A stretch of 20,718 nt of DNA from assembly GCA_014885115.2 (NCBI GenBank), contig WKLE02002513.1:1-20718 (forward strand). Direction: 5' to 3'. A model generated the notes under the pieces. The model was given only the letters and a program-made list of their open reading frames with translations, did not search any database and had not been told where the DNA came from. A program made the position numbers and the translations under genes. This DNA is from Asterionellopsis glacialis (taxonomy: Eukaryota > Bacillariophyta > Plagiogrammaphyceae > Rhaphoneidales > Asterionellopsidaceae). Shown in pieces: positions 1 through 10,145 of this stretch (the stretch's first letter is position 1; each line of letters opens with the position of its first letter).

Positions 1-694
1 ACCAAAATAAAAATTTGATTAAACAGATTGCTCTAATGTACCAGTCCTACAGTCTCGTCACGGACCAACAACCGTGCCTGTATAACGTAAGTTTTACATC
101 ATTCCCCCTGATATGTAGTATAGTATCTCTCTAGAGTATACCTGCATAATATAATCACCTTAAACGGCATTCAAATATTTACAGCCTTGTGAACTGTATC
201 CACTAAGTGCAATAATGAACCTGCCAGTTAAATATTTGCGATATGAATATTTCGAATATATTTATATTGTAAAAACCTTAAATATTCCCTTCAACGGAAA
301 TTACAAAGTAAAGAATATTTCTTGTATATATTATACATACGAGTGCATTTTAACTCTCCCCCGAGAAAGGGGGGATAAAGGGGAGAAAAAGAAGGGAAAA
401 AGAAGAAAAGGGGAAGAAAAAGGAAGAGAAAGGGGGGAAGGGGGGGAAAGAAGGGGAGAAAGGAAAAGGGGAACCAACAAAGACAAAGTTCCGAAGAAAT
501 TTTTAAAAGATGGAAGTCGAGGACAAAGGTGAGATTGTTTATGATATTGCAACTGCTGACCTACATGAGGAGAACACCTCCTGACGACTGCATTAGCTTC
601 TACAATGTGCGAGACTTTCCCAAAATACCAAAATTCACAGTTTGTTGGAGTCTTGATGGGAAACGACAATGATAACGTAACAAGTGAAAAATAA
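1..694. other. Non-coding left flank
   Basis: I see no convincing gene here. The open frames are short, and the longest ones simply read through the purine tract at 363-473. CpG dinucleotides occur at ordinary density (roughly 15 in 680 nt), unlike the DNA on the far side of the retroelement. The last 16 bases before the retroelement (695-710) recur at 8582-8597. Confidence 0.6.
363..473 (+). repeat. Homopurine (G/A) tract
   Basis: The + strand is purine-only from 377 to 473 (97 nt), and purine-only from 363 apart from one T at 376. It contains several G-runs of three or more, including runs of six and seven. Such strand-asymmetric tracts can form triplex (H-DNA) or G-quadruplex structures. 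That is a general property of the composition, not something shown here. Open frames crossing it translate to Gly/Arg/Lys/Glu low complexity or, in antisense, Pro/Ser/Leu, and should not be taken as genes. Confidence 0.9.
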
Positions 695-710
695 TGTTTC
701 TTTTGTGTTC
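695..710 (+). repeat. Putative target-site duplication, left copy
   Basis: TGTTTCTTTTGTGTTC is identical to 8582-8597. It lies 111 bases before the proposed ORF1 start. Sixteen matching bases just outside the two ends of an endonuclease-type LINE are what target-primed reverse transcription leaves. The sequence is T-rich, so chance is less negligible than for random DNA. Confidence 0.55.
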
Positions 711-821
711 TTTATTCTTTCACCATGGACAAAAAGTTCATCTGGTACATACAGTACGAGAACGATTGTACAGTATGAAAGAAGTAGTACTACTAATAGT
801 ACATTGGACAAACTCATAAAA

Positions 822-2951
822 ATGAGCGATAGGATCCTCCAATCCGATCAGCGAGATGACGATGGCGACATGCCGGCAACGGCGACCAACAGCACCGATA
901 TGCAGAAGACAACTACCAATCCAACAAACCTAAACTACAATGGTAAAACAGGACAGCCAATGACTCATCAAGAATCCAACGAGTGGTCCGTAATTGGCAA
1001 AAACAACAAAATCATTCAAAATTTTGGCACCGAGAAATCAACACGATACAAACTTCGTCTTCAGATTCACATGAACCTCTCGGCATATGAAAATCAAACA
1101 AACTTCGTTAATGTACTGCACCATCAGAAAATATTCTGTACAGAACTCTTTAAACTAGATACTTCCATGAATATCCTCAAATGGGAGGAAGAAGAAAAGA
1201 AGTCGACGTATAAAATAAATCCCATTACAACCATTGATCAACTTCCTACAGACAAAAAGTTGCTTTTGGACTGGATTACGGGCACTACTGCCTCAACCAA
1301 TAGAAACACCAACAAACAAACTCTCAAGTTTTTTATGTACATTGAGACATCAATAATGTACTCTGACTTACGCAAGACTCTCAAACCCTGGTTGGATGCT
1401 CATCATCATTGCATGTTCGCGACTAAACTGTCAACGACAAACAACCGTCTTTTAGCACGGGTGAAAGACAGTCATCTGGACTGGACAAGACTTGATGATC
1501 TTCAAGTAAAACTACAGGAATAAATTGTACAAAATTCAGACAACTATGTAAGTTGCAAACTTGACTTACGTCCTTGCAGGACACGAATTGGAAAAGGACC
1601 AAGTGCACTATTCATCTGGGCCATTGGCATCACTTGCAGCCTAAGCACCGTTCAAGGTTACACGCAGGCAATACTGAAGGGCTTATCTAATTCCAACCAA
1701 GTGCTGGATAGCTTAAAACACGTCCAAATAATTCCATTCAATCCAATTCTGAGTATCGTCTTGAACACAGAACTCATTAAACTTGCTAGAGACCATGACA
1801 ACCTAATGACTCAGCTCAGAAAAAAGTCAATCATTGGCTTTGCAGATATCACAACACCCCATCCAATCAAGGAAATGGACAAATATGCTGAAACGCAAGC
1901 AACGTACACCTTGCAGGAATACCTCTTATCTCAAAAGACACCTAGCTCACAGAAACTATTTCACTCCATTGAAAGTCGAGGAAAAAAATGGTTATCTGGT
2001 AATTTACAAGGAGCATTTACAAGCAACAGTGGAAGAATTCTTTCACAACCTACAAGACACAATGGCAAATAAATTTCAAAACAACTTCATCAACACATAC
2101 TTCAAAGCTATCCAAAATCATCTAGAGGAAATCGACCTCACAGATGATAACTTGGCAATCTCAACATTCAGTGCAGCAGAGAAATACTACCAAGGCATTA
2201 AGTCTCATGGAGTACCTTTCACTCCAGACACTAAGGCAACAAATTCAACTGCATCGAGTACCCAATCTGGAGCCTATACACCATGAAAAAGAGTTCAGTC
2301 AATCTTGTTAGGATATGGCAACGATGTGTTGTCTCTCGGATTGTCATCAGCACCAGTGTGGAATGCATGGGAGAAACTTCGAATGTAGGAACATCCCATC
2401 AATCAAATGAACTGGCCGATGATGGCGCTTCAATTGCCACCTTAAAATCTGAAGTTCAGGGATGGTTTGATGAATTGAAACAAGATTCCAAGACAGAATG
2501 GGAACAGAGTCTTCAAAAGTTCAGCACCTTACATGACAAACTATCTGAAGTTACCGAGAGTAATGCCAAACTGCAACAAACTCTAGAAGTCATTCAAGAA
2601 AATCATAAACAAGCTCTAGAGGAACAACGCTCACTCTTTGAAGACCTAATTAAGAGCAATTTTAAAGAATTTGTGAATCAGAGGGTCACACAACAATTTC
2701 AACTTCAAAATGCAATGACTCCTAATTCTCTGCTTTGAAAACAGCAACGACCAAATCCATCATATGAGGACAATAGTAGTCCTGTCAGTCCAACCATTTG
2801 AGAAATCGACAAGAGTTCTACTTCCGCAATGCCAAATAGGAGCCCCCAACCTGCAACGGGGAAGTCACTCTAGTCCCCCTCCAAGAAAAATCCTGACATC
2901 ACAACACTATCACTCAGAGAACTAATCATACCACATTCATTCATCATCTAA
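822..2951 (+). pseudogene. Retroelement ORF1 (nucleic-acid-binding/gag-like), broken
   Basis: Reading starts at ATG 822, the first Met that leads into well-formed sequence in the frame open from 684; a longer start at 684 would lie inside the proposed left repeat. The frame runs to TAA 1521, continues in phase through 1701-1985, then shifts +1 at a run of seven A (1982-1988). It goes on to TGA 2284, shifts again near 2380, and continues through TGA 2736, TGA 2799 and TAG 2871 to a likely natural TAA at 2949. The segment at about 2425-2735 is a strong coiled coil rich in Glu, Lys, Leu and Gln, as expected of LINE ORF1 proteins, which trimerise and bind element RNA. I see no CCHC knuckle or RRM signature. 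The repeated coding-like stretches between stops argue for one decayed gene rather than several small ones. Confidence 0.65.
2425..2735 (+). other. Coiled-coil segment of ORF1
   Basis: About 100 residues with regularly spaced Leu/Ile/Phe among Glu, Lys, Gln and Asp, for example ...KFSTLHDKLSEVTESNAKL.... It has no Pro or Gly breaks over most of its length. This is the multimerisation region expected in LINE ORF1 proteins. It is followed by a Pro/Ser/Gln-rich tail carrying stops at 2736, 2799 and 2871. Confidence 0.6.
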
Positions 2952-3007
2952 ACAAACACAAAGATACAACATATTCACACCCTCACAACGAACACAACAC
3001 GACAGCA

Positions 3008-3850
3008 ATGATACTTTTCTTTATAAATTCCAATGGTATCTTCACTAGTCCAATGAAACTATTGGACATATTTATTACACCAGCAAAAGCACTGGAAGCA
3101 GGAGTAATAGGATTAGCAGAAACCAATGTAAATTGGAAAAAGGAATATCTCAAAAACAAATTCACACAAAACTTAAAAAACATATGTAAACAGTCTGAAA
3201 ATTTCAGTAACTGGACAACTTACAAGACTCAATACTCAACATCACTAATACCGACAGCATCTTACATACAATGAGGTGGGACAACCACTACAGTAGTTGG
3301 AAAATGGGTAGGCAGAATCATAGAATCAGGAAATGATGCAAGACTAGGGAGATAGATGTGGCAGACAATGAGAGGTGACACCAATCTAACCATAATCACA
3401 GCATACAGGGTATGCCAAGAAAAAGGGCAGAGTGGAGATTTGACAGTGCACGCCCAACAATCGGCACTATTACTTGACACAACACCACAGCCAGATCCGC
3501 TAAATCAAGTCCTTGAAGATCTAAAAACATTTGTTACGACCTGATGCCACAAAGGCAAAACTGTCATCATAATGATGGATGCAAATGAGGAATGTATCTC
3601 TCCAAACTCAAAACTACGTTGAACGATGGATAGTCTACAAATGACTAATCTACATCACCTGATGCATGGTGAGGGATGTCCCAAGACATATACCAGAGGC
3701 ACTCATCAAACCGATCATATCTATGGATGTCCAAAAGTAGCAACAAACACTATCAATGCTGGAATACTCCCTTTCAAACTAGGAATCGATACAGATCATT
3801 GCGGTCTATACATTGATGTCAAAGTTAATAACATCTTCAGAAGCTTGACA
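3008..3850 (+). other. ORF2 endonuclease (EEP/AP-type) domain
   Basis: Landmarks of the endonuclease/exonuclease/phosphatase fold appear in order. A catalytic-type Glu is in LAETNVNW (codon at 3119), followed by a GGT...GKWVGRI segment after TGA 3272. Next come ITAYRVC (~3400), the metal-binding Asp of MMDANEE (codon 3578), YTRGTHQTDHIYG (~3690-3725), and a final Asp-His pair in GIDTDHCGLY (3794-3799), corresponding to the SDH motif. This domain nicks the target DNA before reverse transcription. It is interrupted by TGA 3272, TAG 3353, TGA 3542 and TGA 3620, although the catalytic-type residues themselves survive. Confidence 0.75.
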
Positions 3851-4974
3851 ACGGAATTAAAAAATATACCACCAAGAAAACTTTCATCACAGAACAAGAA
3901 ACATGCAGAAGCACTCAGAGACACAGTACAAAGAGGGTGCACTAATCAGCAAATCTGCCAAAAGCTACAACAATTATCGAAGGTACCGATAAATTGATGG
4001 CATCAAAGTCATCAGGAATTGCTGGACAAGATTGACAAAACATTCACGGATACTGTCCTTGCAGCAGAAACCAAAGTGAGCCATAAACCATATGGATACC
4101 CGATATCTGAAAAACTGATACAGGCAGGACAGCTACTATGATACTGGAAGACACAGTTATCAAACTTATTAATACCATCAGTTAACCTATGAACAACCAT
4201 ACAACATCTAGAGGATGAACTTGACGTATCACATGATATTCAAAGTAGAGTAATGAACATTCACCAGATAAAATCCTTGATATCCCAGTCCAAGACTAAG
4301 CTCACAGCTATACAAAAAGAAGCATCTCACCATTGAGAAAAGTGGCTAAGAGAGAAAGCTATCAATGCGGCTCAGGACAACAATATAAGTGTAGCTCAGG
4401 CGGTATCAAATATAACAGCAAGCAAATCTAGCAAGTGCATATATTGAAACATAGCACGAGATCTATTGAATCAGAACCGAGCTCGGTCTACTTCATCAAA
4501 GTACCAGCAGACGATAAACCACCCAAGCAAAGTGCCATATGGAAGGAAGTCAGAGATGCTGACACCATTCATTCACATCTACTCCACCATTTGGAGGAGC
4601 ATTATCAACTAGCACAGAATACACCCTTCGGAAAAACAGACAGAGGCTTTCATTTAGGTTTTACAGGCACAGGCCATGTGGCGCATGACATTCTCCAAGG
4701 ACAATACAACTATAAATTGGAAGAGCTACACTACAAAGCAAGACAATTCATTCAGAATCTACAACAAAGGGAATGTCCCATCATGAGCATGAAAATTTCT
4801 GAATCAATCCGAGGTCTACCAACTATACACAAAATGGAATGAACACACGTCCACATCACCATCACAGTTTCATCTCAGCCTCTGTACAAAGCACTAATCC
4901 AAAGTTCACACATACTGTCCATATTTACAATGCTGATGAACCTACCATTAAAGCATGGCATACCATTACATTGA

Positions 4975-6936
4975 TGGGAAAACTCAACTATGTGTATGAT
5001 TGAGAAAGATATAGGATCACCTAAACTTCACAGATTAAGACTCATCCATCTCTTTGAGGCAGACATGAATGGTATTGCAAAGATAATCTGGGTGAGGAGA
5101 TTCATATATCATTGCCAGGATCATAATCTCCTTCATCAGAGCCAACACAGAGGCCTTCCAGGTTTTGAAACACAACACATTCTACTAAAATTCTGAATGA
5201 CAATGGACTCAGCCAACATTATGAGGCACAATCTAGCCATAAATAATAATGACGTAGAAGCCTGTTACAACAGAATTATCCCTGCAGTTAATGGCATCTT
5301 GCATCTTTCCAAAGGCATGCCTATCAATGCTATTAAACTCCAAAACACCATACTCTTAAACATGAAATATTCTGTGCGAACGGCACACAGTACATCCAAC
5401 AATTCATGGACAAATTCAGAAGTAGATCCTAAATTTGGTCTGGGGCAAGGTGGTGGTTGGTCTCCATTGGGATGGGCAAGTTTAAGTACTGACATGATCA
5501 AGACTCATGAACAAATAGCACCTCAAGGTATGACCATTCAATCAGTGACAGGATCAGATGATTCAACATTGCGAACAATTGATGCATACGTTGATGACGT
5601 GAACAACGGCATAAATGATGGAGACTCTCAGGATGGCCTAATCTACACAACGCTACTTGATCAACTTGAACTATCATCACAGCAATGGGAACAAATTTTT
5701 CATACAACAGGTGGCAATCTGAATCTAAAGAAATGCTTCTGTTCAATTCTTACATGGGCATGGGAAGGTGAGCTTCCTACTCCCAGGTCCATACTTGAAA
5801 CACCAGGAGATATCAAAATAACTAACAGCTCCACAGGAGTGCGATCAACTATCACACGCTTGAATCCGGAACAAGCATTTAAATTACTTGGAGTATGGGT
5901 TCAACTTCACGGAAAAATGTCCACACATCTCACAGTACTTCAAGAAAAAGTGCGCGAACTCACAAGGGCAATCTGTGCATCTAATCTCACACACAATGAA
6001 GCCATAATTGCATACAAAAGAGTAGCCTTCAAGCAGCTAGAGTACAGCCTCCCCATGACTATGTATACATATCAGGAAATAAATGAACTTCAACAACCAT
6101 TCACAAGAGCATTTCTAGCAAATAGCGGCTACCACAGTAGATTTCCGAGAGTCTTAGTCGACGCACCGGAACGTTACGGATGCATTGGATTTGACAATAT
6201 GTATCAAGTCAGGGGTATCTTACAGCTGAAATATCTCATTGCCCATATACGTCAATGTGATGATCTAGGAAAATTGATGATCTGCATGCTGGAACAACTA
6301 CAAATTTTTGCAGGGGTAAGCACCCCATTATTACCACAGCCGTCATCTCAGCAATCACCGCCTATCAAATATATACCCAATGAGTGGATATTAACAATTC
6401 GCGAATTCCTCAAAACTTTTCATGGATCAATTGAGTTTCCGGAAATGTGGGTTCCTACAAACCAGAGAGAACATGACTTGATAATTATGGACAAAATATT
6501 GTCAAGGACAAAGTCGCCAACTGAATTGCATAGGATTAACGCATGTCGACTATACCTTCAAGTCTCTACAGTAGCTGACATATCAGATCCCACCGGCAAG
6601 TTCATAGAAGAACAATTTCTCACTGGAAATAGTAGTTTGTGCGATTCAAAACTTCTATGGCCTTGGCAATTTTATCCACCTAGTAAATGCTGGACAGCAT
6701 GGAGGAAGGTCCTAATGGCTACCCTGTTAATATCACAGGCTAAACCTTACAAATTAGAACAGCCTCTAGGAAAATGGACCAGGAGCCCTGATAGGATATA
6801 CTTGACAGTAGTGGACCCCGAGACAAAAATACTCTATAAAGAAACAGACATCCAAGGCACATGCAGTCAATTCCAACCATCGAACATACACAGACGCAGA
6901 TACAACAAGCACACGGAAGAACCGTCCATGAAATAG
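4975..6936 (+). other. ORF2 reverse transcriptase domain, largely intact
   Basis: Only one stop (TGA 5194) interrupts this 654-codon stretch, and 5197-6936 is a continuous 579-residue open frame. Motifs in order: MIEKDIGSPKLHRLRLIHLFEAD (finger motifs; given in two parts as MIEKDIGSPKLH and RLRLIHLFEAD), motif A around NNNDVEACYNRI (D19 of the open frame), motif B GLGQGGGWSPLGW (Q84), motif C YVDD (residues 131-134), motif D GGNLNLKKC and motif E KLLGVW. The two Asp of YVDD and the motif A Asp form the polymerase metal site. The downstream part would be thumb and connector. Trp codons here are TGG and several Arg codons are intact CGA, so the standard code applies. This block is far better preserved than the rest of ORF2. 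Confidence 0.85.
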
Positions 6937-7003
6937 CATTCCCAGTTCAGTGCACTACCACACTCCTGACTCTATCACGATATCAAAACCTCAATTTATC
7001 AGA

Positions 7004-7420
7004 ATGACAGTACAGTCACCCATTAATACATTTCAACATTTCAAAACACAACTACCTGAGGCATATCAAGATCTTCTGCAAAACATCACGTCCCAGCCAG
7101 AAAACACAATAGTAGAAGAAATTTGACAAGGAGTTAAGCTAGTCATAGCATCAGATGGATCAAAAAAGACAATAGGCGGAACATTTGGATGGATTCTGGA
7201 AACGATATCAAAGCAATTACTAGCTGAAGGAATGTCCAGATTATGACATTGAATCTCTCTTATGATATATCATTCAAACCAAACAGATATCAGTACGTGC
7301 AACATGGATCAAAAGTCACCAGGATGATGTCAAATGAAAGGAGGACCTATCATATCCTGCCCAACTCAACATTGCAGCAGACGAACTGGCTGAATACACA
7401 TACGACTCATGCACAAAATC
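7004..7420 (+). other. ORF2 RNase H domain, frameshifted
   Basis: The first catalytic Asp is in LVIASDGS, followed by GGTFGWI (~7140-7195, frame 2). After a frameshift near 7220, the frame 0 sequence from 7236 contains DYDIESLL, then ATWIKSHQDD (~7305-7330) and the terminal Asp in NIAADELAEY (~7365-7395). These match the ordered DGS...HQD...AD pattern of LINE-type RNase H. Stops at TGA 7124, 7263 and 7335 break it. RNase H removes the RNA strand during element replication and is found only in some LINE clades. Confidence 0.7.
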
Positions 7421-7721
7421 CCAAGAAAACCATCTGCCATTTCCAACCACAACCATATCACTCACTATTGAGGGCATCAGGGTTACAGCAAAGTTGAAAA
7501 CACAAATCGAGGATGCCATTCATCTAAAGTCTTTAATGCAATATCGAAGAGATAAATACAACTGAGAACAGTCGACCTGGGATACCATCGACTGGTATTC
7601 ATTTGAAATCACAAATAAACATCAGAAGCCAGGTCTAAAAAGGTTTATACATAGATATACCTGTGAATGGCTACCAGTTGGAGCAAGGACCAAATTTTAT
7701 CAAAAACACCAAAATGCTAAA

Positions 7722-7775
7722 TGTGTCAGCTGTCAGTCAGAACATGATGAGTCCTGTGTACACATATTCCAATGT
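7722..7775 (+). other. ORF2 Cys/His zinc-binding motif
   Basis: A CVSC pair is followed by an EHDESCVHIFQC arrangement (frame 0), giving C-x2-C...H...C...H...C spacing that looks zinc-binding. It lies between RNase H and the C-terminal domain, a usual place for nucleic-acid-binding fingers in LINE ORF2. No stop interrupts the motif. Confidence 0.5.
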
Positions 7776-7823
7776 CCAAATCCAAGAAGGCGATCGCATC
7801 TTATCAATCAAGTTACCAGCCTT

Positions 7824-8426
7824 ATGACAACACTGCTGAAGAAACACACCTATAGACAAATAACAAAAATTCTGCAACAGAACATCATCCAGTGGTCTAA
7901 AGGGGAGCCTCCAAGCAAATTTCAACTTCCCACTAACCCTAAAAACTATGACTACACCATACAATGCGCAATAGAGGAACAAACAAAAATAGGATGGAAT
8001 CAAGTATTCAAAGGATGGTTATCCTCAAAGTGGGCAATGGCACAAGACAAATATTATGAAGAGAGGAGTAAAACTGACAAGTGAATCAACCGCAAATATC
8101 ACAATAAGTTAGCATGGAGCAAAACAGTAATACAGGGATTACATGAAATAGCTTTCAGTATTTGGAAATTTAGGAACAGAGATATATACGGTCACACTAA
8201 GCAAGAGGAGGAAAGTATAGCTCTTGATAAAATGAAATCAAAAGTGAGAAGAGAATATGAAAGGAGACACACCTTTCCAGCAAAAATTCAGTGGAGATAT
8301 TTTACAAGATCAGTGCAGGACAGAGTGAATGACTCCATCCATATGTTACAAGCATGGTACACCAATCTGAAAACAGCTCTTATGGCGATGGAGGAAAGAC
8401 CATTTCCAGCAACTGGGATTGGATAA
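7824..8426 (+). other. ORF2 C-terminal W...RN domain
   Basis: Frame 0 encodes ~200 residues with GWNQVFKGWLSSKWAMAQ and, after TGA 8082, AFSIWKFRNRDIYGH. I recall similar Trp-rich, RN-x-H-containing tails in diatom and oomycete retroelement proteins, but I know no function for them. Only one stop (TGA 8082) falls inside. The Arg/Lys-rich end could bind nucleic acid (inference). Confidence 0.45.
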
Positions 8427-8581
8427 CGATTCTGGGAGGCAGTCCATGTCTCTTTATATAAAGGAGACAGTTTAAACACAGAGTGCACCAAGTTACCCTC
8501 TAGGCATGACTTGGATGTCACCAGGCTGATTATTTTAGTATTGTTAGATAGTTTAATAATGGTTTAGAGTTTATTTAAGTT

Positions 8582-8597
8582 TGTTTCTTTTGTGTTC
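8582..8597 (+). repeat. Putative target-site duplication, right copy
   Basis: Identical over 16 bases to 695-710. It marks the probable 3' boundary of the retroelement. The CpG-depleted DNA begins right after it: the last CpG is at 8597-8598. Confidence 0.55.
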
Positions 8598-8605
8598 GTT
8601 TGACT

Positions 8606-9696
8606 TCTATTTTTATTGTGGAACCTGGCTATAAATTGTAACCAACAATCAGCCATAATAAGAATTAAAATTAGGTCTCTACATAATCTGAGACTATTTG
8701 ATTGTTGTGTATACATTGGTAGATTGCTGATTTTTTGTATGCAGATTGGTACTCTATTTTGAACTAGTCTTTTGTCAGAAGCATTTTCCCCTCTAACAAC
8801 ATATTTTTGCTACTAATATTTACAGTGAACTTCATCAACATTCAAATAAGAACATAGATAAGTATTATGAACAAAAATGATTGATTGTTATGTATTTTAA
8901 CAAGTTAATTGTCATGTGACAGTGCCCAAATTATACTAAACAGATCTTGTTGGTACTCTATGCACCAAGGATATCATTTTTTTTTATGACAACTTGCAAT
9001 AAAATACCCACAGCAATCAATTTCTAATACTGAAGATGATTTGTTTAATGTTTTAAAAATTGCAATGCAGCAACATCTTCTACAGGTAAGATGTTCAGTG
9101 GTATATGATGTCCTGGTATTTTGATAACCAGTTGTTGAAATGTGGATGATGATGCAGGTTTTGGTGATACTTGTGGACTCAATGATGCATCAAAGAATTC
9201 TTCATCATGTACAACAACTGGATGCATGAAGGCTGTCTTTTTGCAATGATTGTTACTAGCTAGTAACATCATTGTTGTTACCATTGTCACATTAAACACC
9301 AAATGCTACTCCAGTAACACACTAACAGTGGTATTGATATGGCTTATCACTTTTTATTTTTTATACTGCCTTCCAAAAAAAGGAGTGAATTTTTGGGTAC
9401 AGTACATACACATTTCTAGTAACACTCATGCTATAAATTTACTTACAAAAAATGTTATTAGGCAATAGAGCAAAATGAACCAAATTCCCTATACCAGAGT
9501 ATCATTTTTCTTCAGTTGAGAAATAAATATTTAATAGGGAGTCAATACCGTTCCAGACAGGAGTAACATTTTTCATATATATGTAAAACAGCAATTTAAT
9601 CAAAAAGACACATCTAGACATGATTATTTATAGTAAGAAAAGTTGATAGATGGGGTATTTTGCAGTGTACATACCAGGAAAAGAAGAGAGTTGTTG
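8606..9696. other. Non-coding AT-rich stretch
   Basis: No gene supported. The longest minus-strand frame (9302 to 9045, 85 codons) has no recognisable domain. Around 8865-8905 a piece starting TATGAACAAAAATGATTGATTG resembles part of the ~180-bp repeat unit downstream (quoted here only as TATGAACAAAA then TTGATTGTT), so degenerate repeat copies may extend back into this stretch. Confidence 0.5.
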
Positions 9697-10145
9697 TAAC
9701 AAAAAGTAAACCAAAATGTTGAAAATGCATAACAATATGAACAAAATATGTTGAAAAAGTTGATTGTTCAATTTATGCACAAAATTCATGATTTGGATTG
9801 TATCATGACAACCAACATAACTAAAGTATAAACAAAAATATGGATCTTCATTGTATATAAATGAAGATCATTTCATAATAAAAAGTAAACCAAAATGTTA
9901 AAAATTGACAAATATATGAACAAAAGTATGTTGAAAAAGTTGATTGTTGAAATTCATGCACACAATTATTGATTTGGATCATATCTCAACAACCACCAGG
10001 ATTGCAACAGCAACAAACAAAATTTAGATCTTCATCTACATTCAAAGAAGATAATTTTTGTAACAAAAATTACATTGGTATGTTTGAAAATGAACAAAAT
10101 ATCAACAAAAGTACTATGTTAAAAAATGATTGTTGTATTTTTTTT
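9697..10145 (+). repeat. Degenerate ~180-bp tandem repeat (about 2.5 copies)
   Basis: Copy 1 begins at ~9697, copy 2 at ~9876 and a partial copy 3 at ~10061. Anchors: GTAAACCAAAATGTT occurs at 9706-9720 and 9885-9899 (period 179). TATGTTGAAAAAGTTGATTGTT recurs about 180 bases later in copy 2 (19-base core TGTTGAAAAAGTTGATTGT). Copy 3 keeps TAACAAAAATTACATTGGTA and a degraded ATGTTAAAAAATGATTGTTG. The unit is AT-rich and, within these copies, free of CpG. It could be a decayed satellite or an array of short non-autonomous elements. Confidence 0.7.
9843..9869 (+). repeat. Hairpin inside the tandem repeat unit
   Basis: GATCTTCAT (9843-9851) and ATGAAGATC (9861-9869) form a perfect 9-bp stem with a 9-nt AT-rich loop. 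The equivalent site in copy 2 (~10027-10052) has the left arm intact and a degraded right arm. The palindrome therefore seems ancestral to the repeat unit. Confidence 0.7.

Larger units (their letters stand above)
3008..8426 (+). pseudogene. Retroelement ORF2 polyprotein, broken
   Basis: Starts at ATG 3008. Coding sense follows frame 2 to ~4480, frame 1 to ~4808, frame 2 to ~4895, frame 1 to ~6890, frame 0 to ~7005, frame 2 to ~7220, then frame 0 to TAA 8424: six frameshifts. In-frame stops on this path are TGA at 3272, 3542, 3620, 3995, 4139, 4190, 4334, 4445, 4972, 5194, 7124, 7263, 7335, 7563 and 8082, plus one TAG at 3353 and no internal TAA. After TAA 8424 the same frame stays open to TAG 8565, so the natural C-terminus could lie there. 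The path was drawn by eye from domain continuity, so junctions are good to a few tens of bases. The protein would have copied element RNA into a nicked target. Confidence 0.8.
711..8581 (+). mobile_element. Non-LTR (LINE-type) retrotransposon, decayed
   Basis: This is a nearly full-length two-ORF retroelement. The order is: short 5' leader (711-821); ORF1 with a coiled coil (822-2951); 56-nt spacer; ORF2 with endonuclease/exonuclease/phosphatase domain, reverse transcriptase with YVDD, RNase H, Cys/His motif and a C-terminal W...RN domain (3008-8426); short 3' tail. There are no long terminal repeats and no integrase. The AP-type endonuclease ahead of RT and RNase H after it resembles I-superfamily LINEs, but clade is not certain. 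No poly(A) tail is visible; the end is inferred from the 16-nt repeat. At least eight frameshifts and about 21 in-frame stops mean it is not autonomous now. The stops are strongly skewed to TGA, and the RT block is spared. Confidence 0.85.

Noticed and set aside
331..669. Minus-strand 112-codon frame rich in Pro/Ser/Leu
   Set aside because: It is the antisense reading of the purine tract; low-complexity composition explains it.
1548..1579. GTAAGT...TTGCAG intron-like segment in ORF1
   Set aside because: Only 32 nt long, downstream of TAA 1521, and the surrounding reading frame is already continuous without splicing.
5197..6936. Alternative nuclear genetic code with TGA as Trp
   Set aside because: Trp is TGG throughout RT and the phosphodiesterase, and the phosphodiesterase terminates at TGA; kept only as a secondary hypothesis for the element.
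711..8581. LTR retrotransposon or viral origin
   Set aside because: No long terminal repeats, protease or integrase; endonuclease before RT and RNase H after it indicate a LINE.
9045..9302. Minus-strand 85-codon frame
   Set aside because: No domain, no start context and no continuation in either direction; too short to support in AT-rich DNA.
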